Assembly: GCA_936432065.2 (NCBI GenBank)
Contig: OW386291.2
Span: forward strand, 103,667,823-103,731,822
Reading direction: 5' to 3'
Length of the DNA stretch: 64,000 bases
Source: Rutpela maculata
Taxonomy: Eukaryota > Arthropoda > Insecta > Coleoptera > Cerambycidae
Of the stretch, positions 32,659-44,379 are shown in pieces. Every line of letters begins with the position of its first letter. Position 1 is the first letter of the stretch. The notes under the pieces are model-generated. The model saw only the letters and a list, made by a program, of their open reading frames with translations. It made no database searches and was not told the origin of the DNA. The position numbers were made by a program, and so were the translations under genes.

Positions 32659-35600
32659 GTAGTAGACACCGCTATAGTAACTAGAGGTTTTAACTTAATA
32701 ATGTCATATGAATTACATTTCATTCGTTTTTGGAACTTAAAAGTAAATGCTTGAAAGAAAAGTTTCTATTTAAACAGGGGCTTGTTAATTTATAGGGTGT
32801 GGCACCGAAAGAAAAAACAAAAACATTGGAGCTGAAAGAGAATCGAATTTTTAGAAGAAAAGGTTTTATGCAAATTTTCATATAAATTGATAGTCTTTAA
32901 GTTATAACGACTTGAAAATATGGATTTTAGCTTGAAAAATAAATTATTCGCTAAAAGAACCTTTTAAAAACAAGCTTTTATTATTATTTATGTGTACCAA
33001 AACGAAAAAAATAAAAGAAAATTAAATTAATTGTCTAAAAAGCTTGTATTGCATTTTTTTCTATCCACGTGTCAAGCTTTAAAGACAAGTAATTTTAATT
33101 ATTTTATTTCTTTCGTTTTAGTACACGCAAATAAGCTTGTTTTAAAAAAATATATAATTTATTTTATTTTTAAATTTTTAGTTACCTACGTTTTAATTAT
33201 TTTATTTCATATTCATACTTAAAATAAAACCAGATCCTTCGCTGCACGCATTCTTACTTAAAAACCGAATCCTTCGCCATTTCTTAGTATACGACATTTA
33301 AGTGAATACACTATGCGATCAAAAAAACTAAAAATGATAGTGTTAAAACTAAAAAACACACTTCTTGTGTACATATTATTGTACTGTCACCAGAACTACA
33401 CGTGTGTGCAAAATTTCAGCTCAATTGGACGTCGTTAAGTGGTTCAAAATTGACTTGCAAGAGTCCTAAACATATTAACGTACAAACTAATATTACAAAG
33501 CATGTTAACAAAAAGCTTGTAATAATAAGACATAGTTCAAAACAATTTTTGTCAAATATCTCGAAAAGTAATACATTGAGTGAAAAATACTAGAGATAAA
33601 TTAGAAAGCTACTAGGCTGAGGATGAATTTCATTTTCTTTTTAATTTCTGTAGAATTAATGGTTTCGAAAATCTGGAAGTATAAAGATGGCCTCCGAATC
33701 TATAAGATGAAATATTTAGTTTAATTGTTAAATTAATATCTTAAAAATTACGTCATAAATGATAATGACTATTTCCATAGTGTAAAAAACAGAGGAGTTA
33801 CGACAGAAGAGACATAATGTGATTCTTTAAATCTAAAAAAAAACGTCACCACATTGTTAATGTAAGTAGTCAGTAATATATTGTCAAATACTGTGTTTTG
33901 TTAAAATACAGTATAACCTTAAAGCTCAAATTTGTTCGTCTGTTTACAGCACTTCCTTCAGAAAAATAATGACTCGTATTATAAATGGATTTTCAAAAAA
34001 ACGTAAATTTATTCTTTGCGATTAATGCAATTATCTTAATAAGTATTAGTTTTAGCAAAAAAAATTATGGCCAACAAAAATAAAGCTTATAAACTGACAA
34101 TCATTTTTTTTTTAATTTATGTTGGATTAATAATTTTGGAAACAATTTACATTTATAAATGGCATCCGAACGTTTATAGGATGGAATATTTAGTTTAAAA
34201 AATATTGAATAACTTAAAAACTATGACACTTCCATAGAATTTTAAGGCACAGAATTAAAGATAATCAATCTTTAAAATGATTTTTTGTTTGTTTCCGTGT
34301 TATAAAAAATAAAGCAGTTATGGCCGAGACCAATGTGCGTTTTCACATTTTATTTAAACAAAATGTCACCTTTTTCTTATTGTAATTGTCCATTAATTAA
34401 TTTTTTTTTCCAAAAATACTGTTTTTCGTTAATATAGACGTTCACTTTCTTTTAGCCGTTTAACAGTTGGCTTAGAAAAAAAGTCCGTCCGCCATATTGA
34501 ATCCATTTTGAACTTTTTTATTTTGACTTTATATTCGTAACCAACGGACCCAAAAATATCCTACGTTTCAGAAATAAGTCAGTAATAATTTGTCTAATAT
34601 GAAATATCTAAATTTAGGGGTGGATTTCACCCTTTGAGGGTAAGAGCAAGTGTCTGAACCGTAGAAAAACTGAAGATTTACTACAATAATAACTCATAAA
34701 GAAAAATTATCGTTACATGAGATTATTCTTAAATTTTACATATCTTTTACCTCTAGGCACTGTACTATTATACCTATATATATTTTTAAATTTTGATAAT
34801 TTTTCCTAACATTCCGTGTAATTATGTATATTACACAGAACAGAACGTATAATTTTAATAATAGTTCAGATTCGACTAGACCAAGAGTTGTGCAGTAAAA
34901 CTTAATAATACAAAAAACTTGTGAAACTTCGGCGACATACTTTAATATGATTAAGAGGATAATCCCTCACAGACAAATTACATATGATGCAATGCATACA
35001 AACATAAAGACATGTTTACGTTCTAGTTGAAGATTTTACAACTCATGCTAAGACAAGCTTCTATCTTATATCTTATGTATGCGAATTTGACTGAAGTCTA
35101 CCGGAATTCGGAAACATTCAGGAAACTTCTTGATAACTTTAAGGCATATCTTCGTTCCAGCGTGCCAAATAAGTTTAATAATATTTTGCAAACTTAAAAT
35201 TATATAAATCCAACCGGGATGTTAATAGAGAAACTACAAATTTCAATCTGACCGTGTAACATAATTTGGTAGCATGTCATACGATTCAAATATTTACAAA
35301 AAGAAACTCGTCACAATAACTAAAAGGCTGACGTCTGTGATACTTGACTAGCATAAAGAACAATGTATTGTTCGATTTTAAAAAATTTGACCAAATAAGG
35401 CAGTTCAAAATTAGCCTCAAGAAATAGTCAAGATTTCTCTGCAAACTTTTCAGGCACCTAATGAAAAAACAAAACCATTGAATCTGAAAGAGAATCAAAT
35501 TTTAAGAAGAAAAGGTTCTACGCAACTTTCCACATAAATTGCTAGTCTTTAAGTTCGAACGACTTGAAAATTGGGACTTTAGCTTGAAAACAGAGGTATT

Positions 35601-35839
35601 TCAAAACGGTTTTTATCAAATAACTCGAAAAGTAATACATCGAACGAAAACATGCTAGAGAAAAATAAAAAAGCCACTAAATTGAGGTTGAATTTAATTT
35701 TTTTTTTCTAATTTCTGTGGAATTATTGATTTCGGAGATCTGGAAGTAAGAAGATCGTGTCCGAAGGACTATAAGACGAAGTATTTAGGTTAAATGTTAA
35801 ATGTCTCAGAAACGATGTTACTTACGTCAATAGTGCTAA

Positions 35840-36101
35840 CAGGGCCGGCCTTAGTTCCTCAAGCGCCCTCGTGCGGAATTTTAAAAGGCGTCTCTTTTTC
35901 TGGTCAAGTAAAAAAAAAATTTCGCCCTCATCTCAAAATTGCCGAGCGGGGGGAGGGATGGTAATATTCAAAACAAAATTTTTTCGTCCTCATAAATTTA
36001 CTCGAAAAAAAAAGTATATTAAGCTCATGGCGCCCCCTGGGGTACGGCGCCCTCGTCCGTCCGGGGCACGACCCCCCCCCCCCCCCTAAAGGCCGGCCCT
36101 G
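35840..36101. mobile_element. hAT-type MITE (CAGGGCCGGC ends)
   Basis: The left end CAGGGCCGGCCTTAG mirrors the right end CTAAAGGCCGGCCCTG. The flanks AGTGCTAA (35832-35839) and AATGCTAA (36102-36109) form an 8-bp duplication with one difference, the hAT hallmark. It is 262 bp with no transposase. The ORF across it is an artefact of G/C-rich tracts. Confidence 0.9.
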
Positions 36102-36599
36102 AATGCTAAGGACCATAATGAAAGGCTATTTATTAGACTTTCAAATGATCTTTTGACTATTTCTGTAGCATATGTAGCATAAAAAACAAAGAAGTTATGA
36201 CAGAAACAATATGGTTCTGGACATTTTCTAATAAAAACGTCGTCAGTCTGTTAATACAAGTAGTCAGTAATATCTGACACAATTTAGTCCTTACTCTTTC
36301 ATAGTCCTATCTCCATTTTTTTTTTGTAATTTTTGTATTTTGTTTTTCGAAATGTCGTACTTTCTAACTAAATTTCGAACGTAATCATAACATTTAGTAA
36401 ATCGTAAACAATAAATTAAGTGGTCTAATATAACCTCTCACTCTTGCTGAATTTCATAAAATGGGTTTTTTGGTTAATAGTTTTCCCACAAAACTAATTT
36501 TATACATTTTTTATGCCCTTTAATTATATTACATATATATTTATAAAAATTATTTTAAATTTACATCGTTAGATAAGTTTTTATTTTAATTGCCTTTTA

Positions 36600-36800
36600 A
36601 TTTCCTTTTTGTAAAGGGAGTTGGTCACTTGTTTACTATTGTTCCAATAATCCTTTCCGGCCTTACTTCGTCCAGCCTTTCAATTGCTACGGCGATGCTT
36701 CGCACGGTAGATGTCAGGCTGGCTCCAGACACGAGTGCTCGGGTAGAACAGATGATGTAAAATTATTAAATTTTAATAAAACTGTTTTGATTTGATTTGA
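36600..36800 (+). other. Probable 3' tail of a non-LTR element
   Basis: TTAATAAAACTG is followed by TTTGATTTGATTTGAT near 36785-36800, a short repeated tail like those that end some non-LTR elements, preceded by GC-richer sequence with GGCTGGCTCCAGACACGAG. No ORF remains upstream. Confidence 0.4.
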
Positions 36801-36985
36801 TATGCGTATTGAGTGGCGAATATGATGACCAACTATTTATGGTGCTCTGAGGTCGAGCCCCACCCGGGTACTAACAATACCAGTGGGTATGGATGTATGT
36901 CTGCGTTTTTCCAAATGTATAACCCCCTTCCGAACAGCCTTGGCTTTGGATTTTGGGGTTGTCTACTATATGTGGTGTATTTATA
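36801..36985 (+). repeat. tRNA-derived SINE, copy 2 (5'-truncated)
   Basis: GCGTATTGAGTGGCGAATAT, a B-box-like GAGGTCGAGCCCC, GGTATGGATGTATGTCTGCG, CCTTCCGAACAGCCTTGGCT and GTCTACTATATGTGGTGTAT match copy 1 in order on the plus strand. The A-box head is missing. Confidence 0.85.
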
Positions 36986-37374
36986 TGTTTATTTTCAAAA
37001 AAACGTAAAGTTTCTGTTTATTTGCAAATATCTCATTAAATATTAGCTTTAGCGATAGAATGGTGGGAATCAAAAATAAAGCACTGAATTAATTTATTTT
37101 AATTTTATATTTACGTAAAATTAATAGTTTCGAAGATATTTAAGTTTATATATGGCATCCGAACGTTTATAGGATGAGGTATTTCATCAATCCAAATACT
37201 GTCTTTTCTTATCATTTTTCTCTCTTATCTTCAAAATATCTTTTCCGTGGTTTTCTTTTCCTATTTTTTTAGTCTTAGATATAGGATGTTATCTCTTCAG
37301 TGGCCATTTTTTTTCTATCTATGTAAGCTATATACCTAAATTAACTAAATTTCCGCCTATCTATTTCCGTCCGT

Positions 37375-37800
37375 ATGTGGGGGTAGCTTTTATCTCAAAC
37401 TCCAATAGGGGTCTGTCGTACCAGATTTATATATTTGGCACAATGAGCTACAAGCATTTGACCCTTTCCGAATTTTAATAGCACCCATATATAACATTTG
37501 AGCATGGGGGTAGCTCTTACCACCCTTTAAAGGTAGTCTCTAGTCATGTATTGGTGACTGGAATGAATTTATTCCATATTTGTTCCCCAGCCTAGATTTT
37601 TTTTCCTGTCTTAAAACCTATGAGGGGTGGGGGTAGTTTTAACCTTACATAGCATTGAGTCTCTACCCTTTGAGAGTAATGGCTGGTTGTCGCACCAGAG
37701 TCAAAAAATTTGGCCTTCGTACATGTTATTTACACTCACCTGCGTCTTTTGAGTTTTAGCGGTAGTTTTCACCACCCCATAAGGGCGGATTTCGGTTTAA
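37375..37800. repeat. Diverged tandem units with GGGGGTAGYTTT motif
   Basis: GGGGGTAGCTTTTA (37380), GGGGGTAGCTCTTACCACCC (37506), GGGGGTAGTTTTAAC (37628) and GCGGTAGTTTTCACCACCCC (37762) recur at about 120-130 bp. CGTACCAGA and CGCACCAGAGTCAAAAAATT also repeat. A related line occurs near 34620. No coding potential. Confidence 0.55.
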
Positions 37801-38156
37801 TTTATAGAAATAGCTTACTGTGGCTCAAATTTATATTCTCTACTCTCGACTACAAAACATCTACCATTTTTCACACTTCATTAAGTTATTACATTATTTC
37901 TATGATTTTACACCATTTTAAGGGATGTTTCTGACTAAAAAACAAAATTGACATGATAGATTTTTTTTTGATCACGGATTCGGATTCAGCGTCGAAAAAT
38001 ACACTTTATCCGTATAATTTGGTCCGTTGCACAGAATTTTTTTTGTGTGTGGCTGTGTTATCAGTGCATATGAGATTATTCCGAAATTTTACATATCTAT
38101 TACCTCTAGGTACCTACTGTACTAGTAAAGTTGACAAATTTTTAGACCTGAAATAT

Positions 38157-39279
38157 CTAAACTGATGGATTGGAAGAAACGGGTCTCGAACTTGGCTTTT
38201 GGAGATAAACCTCCGAGATCTTCTTTATGAAATCATGTGAAACAATTGGAATATCGGGAGCTAGTGTGTCTATTATAGAACTAACGTGTCCAGTGTCCAT
38301 CTTGTTAGTGCACAACTCAGTGAATATCATACTGTTTTTGAGAAGACAGCATATGTAAGAAATTACAATCTTCATTTTAACAATAATAATTACAACTTCC
38401 ACATCTGCGCCCCATTTAGTGTCTTTAACTTGGTTATTCCACCAAGGTACGGGCCTTTTTAACGGAAGTCCAGAGCTTACTGGGATGGCGTTTTCATCTG
38501 CTTCTACGATATTTTTGACGATCTTCTCTACACCATTCTCAATGTCATCAATAAGGGTTGCTGGATTTAGATTTCTTTTAAAACTATCCCAGTCTGCGCG
38601 ATCAAATTGCCATTTTCGGATCAGTGAGATATTCTCCATTGTAGTATCTGTTAGAATGGATGTAGGAAAATGATCACTACCGTAGAGGTGATCCATGGGT
38701 TGCCACTCAAAACGAGCTGCAAGCTGTGGAGATGAAATAGATAGGTCTATTGCTGAAAAGTCAGCTGATCTGGCATTGAAGCGGGTAGGAAGGCCAAAAT
38801 TTAGTAGGACTATATTTTCATTTTCAAGGAGTTGCTCTATGAGAGGATCCCGGGCATCCCCATGAGAGGAACCCCACAAGGGGTTATGGGCGTTAAAGTC
38901 CCCGAGAAGCAGAAATGGTGTTGGCAGCTGATCAATTAACTGCACAAAGTTATTGATTTGCCAGTCGAACCGTGGGAGATATAGACTACAGATCGTCATT
39001 TCTATTGACGAGGATATGCGGACTGCCACTGATTGTAATGTTGTATTTAATTCCATGCTGGTGAGATAAATATCATGTCTCATGAGGATAGCAACTCCTC
39101 CCCTAGCTCTCATATCTGATGAATCATCTTTTCTGAATACACGATAGTCTCGAAGGGCGTATGGTTGGTGTGGTGTGAAATAGACAAACGCAGAATGGTG
39201 TTACTTCAGATAGTATCATTTTGAGCTCGCAATAATGATGAACGCATCCATTGTAATTCCATTGAACGACTTTACTCAT
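38157..39279 (-). pseudogene. jockey-like ORF2: endonuclease, with degraded end
   Basis: An ATG at 39279 opens MSKVVQWNYNGC, the usual 'iQWN.nG' start of jockey-clade ORF2. After a stop and frame change near 39120, 39113 onward gives RGGVAILMRHDIYLTS, SLYLPRFDWQINNF, LLLGDFNAHNPLWGS (catalytic GDFN), DLSISSPQLAARFEW and YGSDHFPTSI (catalytic SDH). Next is the linker WQFDRADWDSFKRNL to RPVPWWNNQVKDT. Apurinic endonucleases nick target DNA to prime reverse transcription. The sequence past about 38420 (VVIIIVKMKIVISY) no longer matches and no RT follows, so the 3' half of the element is missing. The left boundary is where similarity is lost, not a natural end. Confidence 0.88.
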
Positions 39280-39447
39280 TATGTGTTAGTTAGAAGTGTT
39301 CTTTCGTTGTTTACCTTTCGGCCATCCCGGTTTTTTTCTTGGTTTTTTTCTGATGTCAGCTACTAAGGAACTTAGAGAGGTTTCATCTGGGGATACTTGC
39401 TCAGGAGAGTCTCCTCTTTTACGTTTATCAGAGGTGGTTGCCACTTT

Positions 39448-40425
39448 TTATTTTTCTGTGACAGCTTTATTAAGGACCGGGGATAAGGCAGCAATCATTT
39501 TCGGTACCAGTTGTCCAACAAGTATCGAATAGTCTGTTTTCGCTAATGTCGTTACAGCTGCAGCATAAGTAACGTTAGGAGTTGGTGTTTTCACAACTAC
39601 TTTCCTCTTAGCCTTAATATAAGATATACTTTCTTTAGTTTTAATTTCTTGAATAGCAGCTTCCTGTTGATATATTTGACAATTCCGTGATCGTGCCGAA
39701 TGCGGCCCGCCGCAGCTAACACGCATAGGCTCTTCACATGATTTACCCTCATGCAAAGGTTTACCGCATACACATACTTGTTCTCCGCTACAGCGAAGGG
39801 AAGTATGGTCAAACTTTTGGCACCTAAAGCAGCGCATTGGAGCTGGAATGTACATTCTAACCTGGAAAGAATGAAAAGCAGCTTGGACTCATTTGGGCAA
39901 CGTAGGAATGTTAAAAGTTAATACATGGTTAGGCGAATACACCAAATTTCCGTCTCTTTTACTTTTGATACGTCTGACTTCTGTAACTCCCTGATCTCTT
40001 AGTTCTTCAAGTATGTCATCCATTGAACAATTTAAAAGGTCTGGACAGTAAACAACGCCCTTTGATGTATTAAGGTTTTGGTGCGGAACAACCTCCACTG
40101 AAAATTCACGGAGTTTTTTGACATCTATTAGTCGTCTTGATTTTGCAGCCGACGAGGTTTCTACTAATAATCCATCCCTAATTTTCCTAATATTCTTAGG
40201 ACTACTAATCAGACTGTATGAACTCTTCTGAATAATGAAGGGATTCACCTTACTGAAATCCCCTTCACTTCTCTTTACGACCAGGAACCGAGGATAAACC
40301 TTCGTCTCCTGGTTCGTGTTATTACTTGGGGTTTTTTGTAGTGGACCCCCATCCACATCCGTGTTTTCTGAGGTGGACTCCTCTTGTGAGTTTTTGTTTT
40401 TGGTTTGAATCATATGTGATCCCAC
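39448..40425 (-). pseudogene. jockey-like ORF1 (gag-like, zinc knuckles), one premature stop
   Basis: ORF1 reads from ATG at 40425 through KVYPRFLVVKRSEGDFSKVN, SSPKNIRKIRDGLLVETSS (an RNA-binding-like region), CSMDDILEELRDQGVTEVRR and VLTFNIPTLPK to a TGA near 39889-39891. The same frame continues past this single stop into MRCFRCQKFDHTSLRC, VCVCGKPLHEGKSC and VSCGGPHSARSRNC (three CCHC-type knuckles, the last lacking its first Cys context) and an Ile/Lys-rich tail ending near 39448. ORF1 proteins of this clade bind element RNA. ORF2 begins 169 bp downstream. With only one stop this is among the better-preserved ORFs here. Confidence 0.88.
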
Positions 40426-40690
40426 GAGTAGTCGCTTACAACAGCGCCCCAGTGCTGCAAGAAGGCTACTTAAAATCGGAGGTCGCCTGGTATTCGAAGT
40501 TCACCGTTAATGACTAATTCAGGCATAGCCATTCATCTCCTCAGCACGGTAGTTCACACTTTGAGATTACCAATTTAGTTACGAGGTTTACTCCCCTAAT
40601 TTCCCCTTTTTCGCAAGGGACACACGGGCTCAGGTATCTCGGGTTCGCCATACCCGTACTTACTACCATATGATAGTAAGCCCCTGAGGG
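40426..40690 (-). other. Probable 5' UTR of the jockey-like element
   Basis: GC-richer sequence upstream of ORF1 on the minus strand, ending near a GGGGGGG run (40686-40693). Jockey-type elements carry internal promoters here; none is directly visible. Confidence 0.4.
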
Positions 40691-40693
40691 GGG

Positions 40694-41611
40694 GTACCAT
40701 TTTATTGTATTGTCACCAGAATTGCATACGTTTGCAAAATTTCATATCGATACGGCAATTAGAAGAGGGTGAAAAGTGAATTGTAAGATTTGCTTAATTA
40801 GAAAGAGGAAACGCCCTGTATTTCAGTTATATAAATAGATCAATATTACTATTTTCTGTAAACCATTTTTTAGAAATCCATTTTAAGCAAGTGCTGCAGG
40901 AAAATATACAGTACACCTATCCAACTTGTATTTCCTCTGCGACTATTGCACGCTTTATGGTATACATGCGAGACTCGCTTGTACAAATACTATAAAAATA
41001 TGAAGCAAAAAGTAGATGCTGCAGTATTCGACACTGTTTAAAAGTACATTACTGCATTGCTGATTCTGACTTTATTTTTTGTATAGAACCACACATTTTT
41101 TACTAAAAATGAATTCGTTGTGCATCTAAAAGCTTAAAATAAATACAAGCAACGAACATTTCATATAGTCTAAAATCCCTGGTATGCTTTTGGTTTTATT
41201 TTGTTATAGCGTTGTTTGTAAAGTAAAAATCCTTTGTTGCAAAATTAAAATTGATGCCGTAGGTCGTTTAGCTTGAATATCGGTAGGTTTTTGCTATGTG
41301 CTTTTTATTCTATTTCCAACTAGCTTTAATGAGCCTCTGTTTCACTGAAACAGCGAGGTCTACATGCAGAGACTGTGGTGCATAATTTGAAATTGTTCTT
41401 CTAGAACCTAGTTTCCAAATAATGGTGCATACTTTAACACTGCGCATTATCTATTTATATTTTAATTTTCAATATAAGAATGTTAAAATACTTTTTGAAA
41501 TATTTAAACTCTATTAATCAAGCATAAACTTTACTAATAAATCATATTTTATGAAATGTTATAAAGGGATATTAACTTTCATTTTACTTAAATAAAAAAC
41601 GTAGGACATAA
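40694..41611. other. Unassigned sequence
   Basis: TTGTATTGTCACCAGAATTG (40705) is a short dispersed repeat also near 14235 and 33375. Otherwise nothing was recognised. Confidence 0.4.
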
Positions 41612-41822
41612 AACACACTACATATAGTAGACGACCCCTAATTCAAAGCCAAAGCCGTCCGGAACGGGGTTACATATTTGAAACAACTCAGAAACAACAA
41701 ATATCTCTTGCCAATATTGCTAGAGTCGAAGCTGGGGATCGAACCAAGTACACGATAAACAGTATAACCAAGCAAGCTCGCCTCTAGCATGCCTTAACCT
41801 GCTGCGCTATCGTGTCGGTATA
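41612..41822 (-). repeat. tRNA-derived SINE, copy 3
   Basis: Minus strand: CCGACACGATAGCGCAGCAG (A-box), GGTTCGATCCCCAGC (B-box), CCGTTCCGGACGGCTTTGGC and GTCTACTATATGTAGTGTG. Same order as copies 1 and 2 but with a different tRNA-head spacer, so a diverged subfamily. Confidence 0.85.
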
Positions 41823-41900
41823 ATTAGTATTCTTAACTAAATACTACGAAATTAACAGAAGGATTTAAATAGTCCAATGCAATTAGGTTTATTCCTCGTA

Positions 41901-44007
41901 ACCCAGCTATAGTGAACGGATTTGAATTTTTTTTTGTTGGATTTCTAATGCCATAAACTAAAAAGTTTACCCATTGAAAATTACCGCAATTTCGAAAATC
42001 CGTAAATTAAAAAAAATAGAATTTTTAGAAATCTCAATAAAAAATACAATTATCGGAATTTTTAAATATTTCTTTTAAGAAAATAATGATTGTTATAGTT
42101 TTCGAGGTTCTTTACAAAGAATTTGTAAAAAAATTAAACTTTAATCTGTAATTTTTAAAATCTATATTATCGCATTACCAGCTTTTTATTTTTAAAGGTG
42201 GAAATCAACTCTAAAAACTAATTGCTCTTCTAATGTTACAAATAGATTCACGAAAATCCATATACTTATGATTCTGAGATCGCTGAATTTGATTATGAGG
42301 CCTAAAATAAAAAAAAAATGGTGAATTAAAAATGGTCACAAAAAAGTATAGTACTTAGTATGTCTAATTTTATTAAAAATACACATTGTTATAAATAAAT
42401 CAAATTAATAAAATTAAGTAAACTAATTAAATAACCTTTTTAATCTATACTCTGAGCATGCTAAAGTGCAATGTAACCCGCTTCGTCTGCGTATTCTTCG
42501 AAAAATACACGGCTATTGCTCGTGCAATGTCTATGGTAGGTAGAGATACCTACCATAGACATTGCGCGTACAAACTGAAAAGTTTCCACATTATTTCAAA
42601 CTGTCATATCTCTGGAACAGTTTGTCGTAGGAAAAAATAAATAAAAACCCAACCTCTTCGTTTTTTTATAAACTTCATTTCATTCTTATATCATGTTTTT
42701 ATCAATCTTATAGTTTTTGAGATATTTCAATTTTAAATACATAATTTTCTTGCGTATGCAACCTTTGTATGTCTGGAACAGTTTGTCGTAGGGAAATAAA
42801 AAAAAACAAACTATTCGTTTTATAAACTTCATTTTTGTACTCTTACTATTTGTTATAAAAAAAAATATTTTCTAAGCAATTTCCAGAAACCCTGTTTTTT
42901 CAAAAAATTATGAAAATTTTAATTATTGAAAATGGGTACTGAATGAAAAACAATTATTTTAAAAATTCTAAAAATTTTGAGCATGTTAGTAATAATATAA
43001 ATTAACAATATCTAGAAGGATTTTAAAAAAAAATTGAATTAATAGGAAATTAGAGCAATAAGACTAAGAAAATGGCGCCCAAATTTTTAAATGCGCTACT
43101 TTTTTTGTTTGTAACTTTTTTAGTTTTCATTATAAAAGGTCGTAATACGTCTCAATCGAAAGAGAATTTTAATACCTCCAATTTTTAAAAGAATAACATT
43201 TTTTCTCATAGTTGTAGGTTTTTAGTAATTTTAGATTTTAGCGTCGTATATTGTTTCTGAACGTTTTGGTGCCATTTTGAAAATGCCATATTTACAAAAC
43301 TAAACATCGGAGAAAAAAAAAGAACCACTCGATTTGTTTTCGTAAAAACTTTAATTTTGTGCCTTTGCATTTTTTTAAAGTCTACATTTTTCGAGTAATT
43401 TTAAAAAAAAATCTAGGAATACCGATTTTAGGAGGTGAAAATTGTAATTTTCAATCCGCATTATCTCGAAAAATATGCATTTTGGCAAAAAAGTGTATAA
43501 GGCCTTTTTTTCTTATAATTTGGTTCTCTATCAGATTATGTGTATTTTTTGTTTTTTTTGCGAAGGGGTGGGAACCTAACCAAAAAGCAGGAAAAATGAC
43601 AATGTATATTCTTATGTACATACTTTATGAAACATGTTGAAGAAAAAAATTTGGAAATTCATTACATTGTTTTCGGGCTGGGATTTAAAAGCTTCACTTT
43701 CTCTACTATTCATTTATTTCGCTTTTTGGAGCTTCTACTATCTTCAATCTAATTTTAAAAAGTTTCATTTTTTTACAAATTCTTTATAATCAACCTCAAA
43801 AACTATAACAATCATTATTCTGTTAAAAGAAATATTAAAAAAGTCCGATAATTGTATTTTTCGTTGAGATTTCTAAAAATTTTGTTATTTTTTTAAAATT
43901 TACCTATTTTCGAAATTGCCATAATTTTCAATGAGTAAACTTTTTAGTTTATGGCATTAGAAATCCAACAAAAAAAAAACATGCAAATCCGTTCACTATA
44001 GCTGGGT
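41901..44007. mobile_element. 2.1-kb element with ~250-bp inverted ends
   Basis: ACCCAGCTATAGTGAACGGA at the left mirrors TCCGTTCACTATAGCTGGGT at the right. Matching continues through TGGATTTCTAATGCCATAAA/TTTATGGCATTAGAAATCCA and AATGATTGTTATAGTTTT. The interior is AT-rich and noncoding, with a direct repeat (TGTCTGGAACAGTTTGTCGT near 42608 and 42772) and a perfect hairpin (42525-42564). No transposase or target duplication was found. Confidence 0.82.
42521..42568. other. Near-perfect 22-bp hairpin with 4-base loop
   Basis: CAATGTCTATGGTAGGTA, GAGA loop, then its exact complement, extended outward by CGTG/CGCG with one mismatch. The loop is too short for a typical microRNA precursor; it may be a young internal duplication of the surrounding element. 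Confidence 0.7.
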
Positions 44008-44076
44008 TCCTTCATTTTTCATTTATAATGACTAATTGCACTGGACTAAAATTACTGACTTTTGTTTTTCAAAAGT

Positions 44077-44314
44077 TAGAGTTGGGTAGTAACTGGTATG
44101 ATTCGTATCATTGAATCGAATCCTGGCAGTGATTCGAATGGTACAAATCCCACAAAAGCAAAAGATTCGTATATTTCCTATCGATGTTGTAACCGTATCC
44201 GTTTGTACAATCAAGACAGTTCGGATTCTTGAACGAATATTTCAGTACGAATTTTTTCTTGATACGGATTCGTTTGGTACGAATCCTTAAAAAGAGTCGA
44301 ATCGCCCAACTCTA
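44077..44314. mobile_element. hAT MITE, 238 bp, exact 8-bp duplication
   Basis: The ends TAGAGTTGGG and CCCAACTCTA are flanked by TCAAAAGT on both sides (44069-44076 and 44315-44322). The interior is full of GATTCG/CGAATC motifs, a common subterminal pattern in hAT elements. The exact duplication implies a fairly recent insertion. Confidence 0.95.
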
Positions 44315-44379
44315 TCAAAAGTAGAACTGAAAATTAAAACGATGACTATAAAGATTTGACCTACATGATATATGGTCAA

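Larger units (their letters stand above)
32740..37200. repeat. Field of diverged ~0.5-0.7 kb repeat units
   Basis: Several blocks share the order: TCGAAAAGTAATACAT, CTAGAGAWAAAT.AAAAAGC.ACTA, TGAGG.TGAATTT, TTAATTTCTGTRGAATTA, GGAAGTATAAAGATGGC, TCCGAACGTTTATAGGATG, AAGTAGTCAGTAATAT. Examples are about 33545-33900, 34000-34440, 35440-35830 plus 36110-36290, and 36990-37180. AAAGAGAATCRAATTTT.AGAAGAAAAGGTT occurs near 32840 and 35490. It is noncoding; the family is unknown. A MITE (35840-36101) and a SINE (36801-36985) are inserted. Confidence 0.55.

Noticed and set aside
35871..36116. ORFs on both strands with Pro/Gly/Arg runs
   Set aside because: They lie inside the hAT MITE and reflect its C/G tracts.
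42458..42640. 60-codon ORF through the perfect hairpin
   Set aside because: Translation of a palindrome with no family resemblance.
44032..44214. 60-codon minus-strand ORF
   Set aside because: It spans the hAT MITE boundary.
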